A stretch of 11,835 bases of DNA, taken from positions 1 through 11,835 of the forward strand of contig DATFYI010000113.1 in assembly GCA_035315125.1 (NCBI GenBank), written 5' to 3'. The position numbers were made by a program, and so were the translations under genes. This document shows positions 6,850 to 11,835 of this stretch, piece after piece. The notes below the pieces were generated by a model. That model had not been told where the DNA came from. It saw only the letters and a list, made by a program, of their open reading frames with translations, and searched no databases. Origin of the DNA: DATFYI01 sp035315125 (GTDB taxonomy: Bacteria; Chloroflexota; Anaerolineae; Anaerolineales; Anaerolineaceae). How positions within the stretch are numbered: position 1 is the stretch's first letter; every line of letters begins with the position of its first letter.

Positions 6850-7857
6850 TCAGTCTTTTTCGGCCCCGGTAAAGATCACCTTGCCGCAGTTACCCTGGCG
6901 GAAAATTGAGAAAGCCTGCTCGGCATCCGCATAGGCGAAGCGGTGGGTAATGACCTTATCAACTGACAGTCCAGTCCGAATCAAGCCGATCATTTCATCG
7001 AATTCGCCGGTATTGAAATTACGGCTGCCATAGATCGTGGTTTCATTATTGATCAGTTGTTCCCAGGGGTTGAGGGCCAGGTGATGGCTGACACCTACTA
7101 CCGCCAGCGTGCCACGTCGTTTGATGTTCATCAGAACTTGCTGGCAGACCGACTCGCTTCCTACACAATCGAAGCCGACGTCAATGCCTCGGCCATTGGT
7201 CCATTCTTTAAGGACTTTGCCGACGTCCTGTTCCGCAGGGTTGATAATCAAGTCCGGACCAAACTTGGCGGCCATCTCACAGCGGTAAGGGCTCATATCA
7301 ATTGAAGCTACCTCGACGCCAAAGCGCTTGGCGGACATCAGCGCCCCTAACCCAATTGGCCCGGCGCCCCAAATCGCAATCTTCTGACCGGGCACCAGGT
7401 GTGCGCGTTTTACTGCCCGGAATGGGGTTCCAAGCATATCAACCATCAATGAAGCCTGCTCAAAAGTGATATCGCCTGGGATGGGTATACAACTGGCTTC
7501 AGGAACAAGCATATATTCCTCAAAACCCCCGTCATAATCAAAACCGATCACGGCGAGTTGATCACAAAAGTAGAGATCCCCTCGCAAACAATGTTCGCAG
7601 TGTCCGCAGGTAACATGGCAATTGATCGCTACTCGATCCCCGGGTTTGAGGCGAGCCGGCTGATCAACCGCGACCACGACCCCGGCGCTTTCGTGCCCTG
7701 GTACGGTTTTCTGGCCGGCGCTCATCAGGTTCTCCCGGTCGGTACCACAGATTGTTGCCGAACGAGTCTGAACGACCACCCAGCGACCGCTGGGTTTCGG
7801 AATAGGCATCTCATCAACCGAGATGCATCCTTGACCTAAGAAGTGGATTCCAAGCAT
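6850..7857 (-). CDS. zinc-dependent alcohol dehydrogenase (2,3-butanediol/sorbitol dehydrogenase-like, MDR)
   Basis: A 335-residue medium-chain dehydrogenase. Catalytic zinc residues are Cys37 (ICGTD) and His55-Glu56 (PGHES). A structural zinc lobe is present with Cys84, Cys87, Cys90 and Cys98. The coenzyme motif GAGPIG is at 164-169, with Asp187 favouring NAD. The third catalytic-zinc position, usually Glu-Pro, reads 'MVDMLG', so Asp140 may serve instead. A GGGAGGG ribosome binding site precedes the ATG at 7857. It lies 14 bases after the SDR gene and ends the acoBXC operon, which points to oxidation of 2,3-butanediol to acetoin. Its length is slightly short of the usual 350 for BdhA. Sorbitol or threonine dehydrogenase-like activity cannot be excluded from sequence. 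Confidence 0.85.
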   Translation of the reverse strand: MLGIHFLGQGCISVDEMPIPKPSGRWVVVQTRSATICGTDRENLMSAGQKTVPGHESAGVVVAVDQPARLKPGDRVAINCHVTCGHCEHCLRGDLYFCDQLAVIGFDYDGGFEEYMLVPEASCIPIPGDITFEQASLMVDMLGTPFRAVKRAHLVPGQKIAIWGAGPIGLGALMSAKRFGVEVASIDMSPYRCEMAAKFGPDLIINPAEQDVGKVLKEWTNGRGIDVGFDCVGSESVCQQVLMNIKRRGTLAVVGVSHHLALNPWEQLINNETTIYGSRNFNTGEFDEMIGLIRTGLSVDKVITHRFAYADAEQAFSIFRQGNCGKVIFTGAEKD

Positions 7858-7871
7858 TGTCCCTCCCTATC

Positions 7872-8636
7872 TTATACGTCCATAAATTCCCCCCCGGAGA
7901 CAACCAACCCTTCTCCGGTAATATGGGATGCTAATGATGAAGCCAGGAAGACTGCCGCATTCGCTTGATCGCGCGGATCTGCCATTTTTCCTAAGGGGGT
8001 TTTTGCAACCAATTCCTCAATAAGCCCAGGTACGTCATTTATCAATCCTCTCAGCATGGCGGTATCGGTAGCTCCTGGCAGGATTGCGTTGACCCGAATC
8101 CCATATTTGCCAAGCTCCAATGCAGCCACCCGCGTCATTCCAATGACAGCGGATTTAGAGGAACAGTAGGCTGCTCCTTGGGGATCCGGCTTTTTCCCGG
8201 AGGCCGAAGACATGTTGATAATCACCCCTCCCCGGCCTTGTTCGATCATCATCCGGGCGATTGCCTGCATCATCAGAAACGTGCCGCGCACGTTGACCTG
8301 GTAGACCAAATCCCAATCTTCGATTGGAAAATCGACGATAAAATGCGGGCGATGGATACCGGCGTTATTGACCAGAATATCGATTCCACCGAAGACAGCC
8401 GCTACATCTGAAACGGTTTGTTGGATACTCTGTAGATCACTGATATCCAACCCGAAAGCCTTGGTCTCAGGTTGGCCTGCCTGCTCGATTCCCTGTGCGA
8501 CAGCCTGGGCTTCATTGAACAGTTTATCAGCCAGAGCGACGCGCGCTCCCTGTTCGGCAAAAGTTTCCGCAATGGCCCGTCCGATGCCGCGCGCTGAGCC
8601 CGTCACCAGGGCCGTCTTCCCATCTAATAATCCCAT
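7872..8636 (-). CDS. SDR-family oxidoreductase, acetoin/diacetyl reductase-like
   Basis: A 254-residue classical SDR with a complete active site: TGSARGIG at 12-19, NNAG at 90-93, Asn115, Ser144, Tyr157 and Lys161 (YCSSK). Asp37 at the end of strand two indicates NAD(H). It ends with 'ITGEGLVVSGGEFMDV', the normal SDR C-terminus. AAGAAGG lies six bases before the ATG at 8636. It is 30 bases behind the acoC-type E2 and 14 bases ahead of a zinc dehydrogenase. In acetoin operons such enzymes interconvert 2,3-butanediol, acetoin and diacetyl, so it may handle the other stereoisomer from the zinc enzyme. The sequence alone would also fit a glucose- or 3-oxoacyl-type reductase; the assignment to acetoin rests on context. 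Confidence 0.85.
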   Translation of the reverse strand: MGLLDGKTALVTGSARGIGRAIAETFAEQGARVALADKLFNEAQAVAQGIEQAGQPETKAFGLDISDLQSIQQTVSDVAAVFGGIDILVNNAGIHRPHFIVDFPIEDWDLVYQVNVRGTFLMMQAIARMMIEQGRGGVIINMSSASGKKPDPQGAAYCSSKSAVIGMTRVAALELGKYGIRVNAILPGATDTAMLRGLINDVPGLIEELVAKTPLGKMADPRDQANAAVFLASSLASHITGEGLVVSGGEFMDV

Positions 8637-8666
8637 TGGATACCTTCTTTTCTTTTAAGGACAAAA

Positions 8667-9869
8667 CTAGGCCAATTCGGCGATATTGGTCGCCAGAGTT
8701 TGTAAGAAACGAGCGGCCGGAGCGCCATCCACCAGCCGGTGATCAATTGTCAGGCTAAGCGTCGTAACCGGATGTTGGGCAACTTTACTATCCTGGATGA
8801 CCAACTTTTCTGTGATCCGCCCGACCCCCAGAATCCCCACCTCTGGTGGATTAAGAATCGGCGTAAAACTATCAATTCCAAAGGAGCCCAGGTTGGTAAT
8901 GGTGAAGGTTGAACCGGATAAATCGTCCGGTTGGCTTTTGCGCGACAGGGCGCTCTCGGTCAAAATCCCCAGTTCTTTATGAATATCGGCGATCGATTTC
9001 CGATCTGCATCCCTCACCACGACGACCACCAAACCGGCCTCGGTATCTACTGCTAAACCAACGTGAATTTCCGATAATAGATGAATGGTTTGGCTTACTT
9101 GCCGGGCATTCAAGCGCGGATTTTCGTGAAGTGCTCGGGCAACCAAAAAGACCAGAATGGCATTGTAGCTGGGCACGGCTGCTGGATCGTTGGATGCAGC
9201 TTTTATCCGCTGGCGATAGTTTACCAATCCGGAAGCATCAATCTCTGAATGCAAAGTGAGCTGAGCAGAAGATTGCATAGAATGAGTCATACGTTCAGCA
9301 ATGAGCGCTCGGACCCCATCTATCGGCAGGATTTGCTGCTGAGAAGCCGACGGCGTCATTATGGCCGGGGTCGGTGCGGCTTGGAGTTTGGAAACGGCTC
9401 GCTCAACGTCCTCCTGGCCGATGCGCCCATCTGGACCGGTACCCTGGATAGACGCCAGATCAAGGGCATTTTCGGTCGCCAATCGTTTAGCAAGAGGTGT
9501 AGCGAGGATTTTCCTTGAGCGGGCGATGGACGGCATGTTGTTGGGAATCTGTTTCGCATCGGCTGGCTTTTGTTCTATGACCGCCTGAGCCATTGCCGGA
9601 GCTGCTACCTCGTCAGGGTTGAATTTTTCGCCATCAGCCAAGATCAACCCCACAACCGTTCGTACCGGGACGGTTGCACCCGCTTCGACCAGAATCTTGC
9701 CCAAAACCCCATCGACCTGGGCGACCGATTCAGTCGTGACTTTATCGGTTTCGACCGTAAAAAGCGACTCTCCGCGTTTGACCGGGTCGCCCTCCTTCTT
9801 CAACCACTCTACAAGTAAACCTTCGCTCATGTTCAATCCCAATTTTGGCATTACCACATCGATTGGCAT
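8667..9869 (-). CDS. acoC: dihydrolipoamide acetyltransferase E2 of an acetoin dehydrogenase-type complex
   Basis: A 400-residue E2. The lipoyl domain is at about 1-80, with the lipoylated Lys43 in ETDKVTTE. Next come an Ala/Pro-rich linker, the peripheral subunit-binding domain at about 120-158 (LATPLAKRLATEN, GPDGRIGQEDV), and the catalytic domain at about 180-400 ending in DHRLVDGA, with His377 and Asp381. It transfers the acetyl group from E1 through lipoyl-lysine to CoA in a large cytosolic complex. It has one lipoyl domain and one subunit-binding domain, rather than the alpha/beta-hydrolase-fused AcoC found in some proteobacteria. AGAGG is six bases before the ATG. Position after acoB and acoX supports acetoin rather than pyruvate as substrate. 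No dihydrolipoamide dehydrogenase gene is in the window. Confidence 0.88.
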   Translation of the reverse strand: MPIDVVMPKLGLNMSEGLLVEWLKKEGDPVKRGESLFTVETDKVTTESVAQVDGVLGKILVEAGATVPVRTVVGLILADGEKFNPDEVAAPAMAQAVIEQKPADAKQIPNNMPSIARSRKILATPLAKRLATENALDLASIQGTGPDGRIGQEDVERAVSKLQAAPTPAIMTPSASQQQILPIDGVRALIAERMTHSMQSSAQLTLHSEIDASGLVNYRQRIKAASNDPAAVPSYNAILVFLVARALHENPRLNARQVSQTIHLLSEIHVGLAVDTEAGLVVVVVRDADRKSIADIHKELGILTESALSRKSQPDDLSGSTFTITNLGSFGIDSFTPILNPPEVGILGVGRITEKLVIQDSKVAQHPVTTLSLTIDHRLVDGAPAARFLQTLATNIAELA

Positions 9870-9895
9870 GTCTGACCTCTTTCAGAATCAAACGA

Positions 9896-10909
9896 TTATA
9901 TTTTTAAAATGAACCGCTGTTCACGGACGGCCTTTTCCAAGACACGATCAACGTTCACAATCCATGGGCCATCCATCCGTAAGCAAATCGAGGCTTCTTG
10001 CCCTACTTTTACCTGAATCTCCCTTTCTCCATCCAAAGCCAACATTAAAGGACGCTCGGGGGTTATTGGATAACACTTATCAGGCTCCAGCATATCAATC
10101 TGGCGCAATTTGAGCCTTGCAAACAACCCAGGCCCGATCGGCGCCATGACCGTCCTGGCGCTTTCTTCCTTGCAGATGCTGGCGACTGCCCCAAAAGGAT
10201 CACGAATCGAGATGGACTGAACCATACCGACGATAGTGGAGAGGCCGATCGTAGCTGGCGCGGCGCGAGTGACAGCCACCTGTAGGATTTGATCCGTTTC
10301 CCATACTGCCCGTGAGCCTGTAAAAGTGTTGATAACAACGCCAACATCCACCAGGGCGTGATCGACCGGCTGTCCGTCGAGCACTATCTCAAGACGCTTG
10401 CTGCGATAACAGAGGGCGTGCTGCCCGGCAGGGTCCTCCTGGGCAATTATCCCGGCAGCCAGTCCGGCGACTGTCCCCTCTACAAACTGCGGCAACACAT
10501 TATTCGTTCCCGTTGAGACGGGAAGGAGTGGAATATGGCGGCTTTCTTTAGCAACCAGGCGGGTAGTTCCATCACCACCGATAGCGATGATGCAGTTTGC
10601 CCCCATCTCACGCAACATGCGAACGGCGCGGATCGTATCAATGCCAGCGCCGACGAAATCCATATCCAATATGCTCACCCCGGCAACTACCTCCGGTTTG
10701 CTGTGCCCTAGATCTGCAATAGCCTGTATCCCAATTCCAAACTCATCCGGCATGATACGCACGTCATGAATGCCCGCTGCATCCAGGCCGAGCAGCATAC
10801 GGCAGACGATATTGGCTTTTTCGCGATTTCCCATAACCAGCGCATGCGCTACTAGCCGGCGGATATCTTTCCCGGAAGCCGGGTTGGCAATAATCCCAAC
10901 GATTGACAT
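9896..10909 (-). CDS. acoX: AcoX, NAD-kinase-like protein of acetoin catabolism clusters
   Basis: A 337-residue protein with the NAD-kinase fold signature: 'NPASGKD' near the N-terminus, GGDGTTRLV at 111-119 and STGTNNVLP at 132-140. This pattern marks AcoX, a conserved but poorly understood protein encoded in acetoin dehydrogenase operons. The family is related to ATP-NAD kinases, but its reaction is not established. I chose the ATG at 10907-10909 because the protein then opens with 'MSIVGIIANP', as in the family. A TTG further upstream at 10945 adds 12 residues, lies inside a hairpin and has its AGGAG only two bases away. The chosen ATG has only a weak GAG before it. acoX is 26 bases ahead of acoC and about 70 bases behind acoB, across a terminator-like hairpin. 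Confidence 0.88.
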   Translation of the reverse strand: MSIVGIIANPASGKDIRRLVAHALVMGNREKANIVCRMLLGLDAAGIHDVRIMPDEFGIGIQAIADLGHSKPEVVAGVSILDMDFVGAGIDTIRAVRMLREMGANCIIAIGGDGTTRLVAKESRHIPLLPVSTGTNNVLPQFVEGTVAGLAAGIIAQEDPAGQHALCYRSKRLEIVLDGQPVDHALVDVGVVINTFTGSRAVWETDQILQVAVTRAAPATIGLSTIVGMVQSISIRDPFGAVASICKEESARTVMAPIGPGLFARLKLRQIDMLEPDKCYPITPERPLMLALDGEREIQVKVGQEASICLRMDGPWIVNVDRVLEKAVREQRFILKI

Positions 10910-10920
10910 CTCAAACTCAT

Positions 10921-10961
10921 CAAAAAAGAATAGGGTTAGCCACAACTCTCCTGGCTACCCC
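10921..10961 (-). terminator. intrinsic-terminator-like hairpin between acoB and acoX
   Basis: On the - strand a stem of GGGGTAGCCA with TGGCTAACCC (+ strand 10952-10961 and 10933-10942, nine pairs of ten, one mismatch) encloses a 9-base loop. TATTCTTTTTTG follows immediately. That is a good rho-independent terminator shape. It sits just after acoB and before acoX, inside what otherwise reads as one operon, so it may lower expression of the downstream genes relative to acoA/acoB. Confidence 0.7.
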
Positions 10962-10979
10962 AGCTATCTTATTGCGGGT

Positions 10980-11835
10980 TCATGCAGGAACGCGGTTCAA
11001 TACGTGGTATACCGCGGCGACAATGTCAGCTTCATTGGGCAGCACGTAATTCTCAAGAACCGGGCTGAACGGGACCGGGACATCTTTGGCTGTTACCCGC
11101 GCGATGGGCCCGTCAAGGTATTCCAAGGCCTCTTCGGCTACGATGGCAGCTACTTCACTGGAGACGGAGCACTCGCGCCAGGTTTCCTGTACAACTACCA
11201 GGTGCCCGGTTTTCTTAACCGATTCGAGCACCGTTTCATGGTCAATGGGATCAACGGTGCGCAGATCAACGACTTCACAATCGATACCTTGTTTGGTTAA
11301 TTGCTCAGCGGCCGCCAGGCTCTTGTGCACCATTAAGGCATAAGTGACGATGGTCACGTCCGAACCGGGGCGCTTGATATCTGCTTTTCCGATCGGGATG
11401 GTATATTCTTCTTCTGGAACATCGCCTTTCATGGCATAGAGCTTTTTATGTTCGAAGAACAGGACAGTGTTGTTATCACGGATGGCGCTCTTCAGCAGAC
11501 CCTTGGCTTCATAAGGAGTGGCGGGCATGATCACTTTGATACCGGGAACAAAGGAAAACATTGATTCAAAACTGTTGGAGTGCTGCGCTCCAGCGTTTAA
11601 ATACCCGCCGACTGGAGCCCGGATTACCAGCGGCATTTCGAGAACGCCACCGAACATATAGCGCATTTTGGCGGCCTGGTTGACGATCATCTCACTCGCT
11701 AATGTGATCCAGTCCGAAAATTGCAATTCGATCACCGGGCGTATGCCGGTTGCGGCTGCACCGACACCCATCCCGACATAACCCAACTCGGAAACAGGCA
11801 TATCAATGACACGCCCCGGACCAAATTGTTCGAAC
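10980..11835 (-). CDS. acoB: acetoin dehydrogenase E1 component beta subunit, 5'-truncated by window
   Basis: The reading frame is open to the window edge, giving about 284 residues of a typical 325-340. The visible start, 'FEQFGPGRVIDMPVSELG', is the internal E1-beta motif (FGxxRVxDxPISE). The ATG at 11801 is therefore not a start. Other E1-beta marks are 'SDWITLASEMIVNQAAKMRYMFGG', 'QHSNSFESMFSFVPGIKVIMPATPYEAKGLL' and the C-terminal transketolase domain 'VVDLRTVDPIDHETVLESVKKTGHLVVVQE'. With the alpha subunit, E1 uses thiamine diphosphate to cleave acetoin to acetaldehyde and an acetyl group passed to E2. Neighbouring acoX and acoC support acetoin over pyruvate or branched-chain substrates. 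acoA should lie just beyond the right edge. Confidence 0.9.
   Translation of the reverse strand, partial: FEQFGPGRVIDMPVSELGYVGMGVGAAATGIRPVIELQFSDWITLASEMIVNQAAKMRYMFGGVLEMPLVIRAPVGGYLNAGAQHSNSFESMFSFVPGIKVIMPATPYEAKGLLKSAIRDNNTVLFFEHKKLYAMKGDVPEEEYTIPIGKADIKRPGSDVTIVTYALMVHKSLAAAEQLTKQGIDCEVVDLRTVDPIDHETVLESVKKTGHLVVVQETWRECSVSSEVAAIVAEEALEYLDGPIARVTAKDVPVPFSPVLENYVLPNEADIVAAVYHVLNRVPA

Noticed and set aside
10770..11300. 176-codon + strand open frame across acoX and acoB
   Set aside because: It overlaps two conserved genes on the other strand and also spans their terminator-like spacer; no domain is recognised.
11799..11801. ATG as the start of acoB
   Set aside because: Conserved E1-beta residues continue upstream in frame to the window edge, so this Met is internal.

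Overview
The window is a piece of a bacterial chromosome of moderate GC with tightly packed catabolic genes, AGGAG-type ribosome binding sites and no mobile elements, RNA genes or CRISPR arrays that I can see. The combination of a SorC-type regulator, a pyrrolysine-free MttB-family methyltransferase, a LacI regulator and an acetoin dehydrogenase cluster with acoX suits a fermentative or heterotrophic anaerobe or facultative anaerobe. A Chloroflexota (Anaerolineae-like) or Firmicutes-like genome is my best guess, but this is weak inference.

Left part, + strand (1-2694): the 3' portion of a SorC/DeoR-like sugar-binding regulator, an NADP-type short-chain dehydrogenase (SDR), and a TtuC/DmlA-type tartrate/D-malate dehydrogenase (decarboxylating). 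They look like one transcription unit, with a strong RNA stem-loop between the second and third genes.

Middle, + strand (2695-6776): a gap of about 320 bases carries a near-consensus sigma70 promoter whose -10 box abuts a 24-bp inverted repeat. It drives an MttB-superfamily (non-Pyl trimethylamine/glycine-betaine methyltransferase-like) gene. Next come a LacI-family regulator, with a CG-centred palindromic operator over its own probable start site, and a co-transcribed M24 metallopeptidase-fold enzyme in which one conserved metal-ligand Asp appears as Glu. No corrinoid protein or reductive activator lies in the window, so the methyl-transfer partners must be elsewhere. I infer a small-molecule catabolic module, possibly for a quaternary amine or a hydroxy-acid/amide conjugate, that converges on C4-hydroxyacid oxidation.

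Right part, - strand (6850-11835): read from the right edge, acoB (E1 beta, cut by the window end), acoX (NAD-kinase-like), acoC (E2), an SDR resembling diacetyl/acetoin reductases, and a zinc alcohol dehydrogenase resembling 2,3-butanediol dehydrogenase. Together they would interconvert 2,3-butanediol, acetoin and diacetyl and cleave acetoin to acetaldehyde and acetyl-CoA. acoA is expected just beyond the right edge; no E3 is present. An intrinsic-terminator-like hairpin sits inside this operon between acoB and acoX. The two halves of the window converge on a shared terminator at about 6790-6826.
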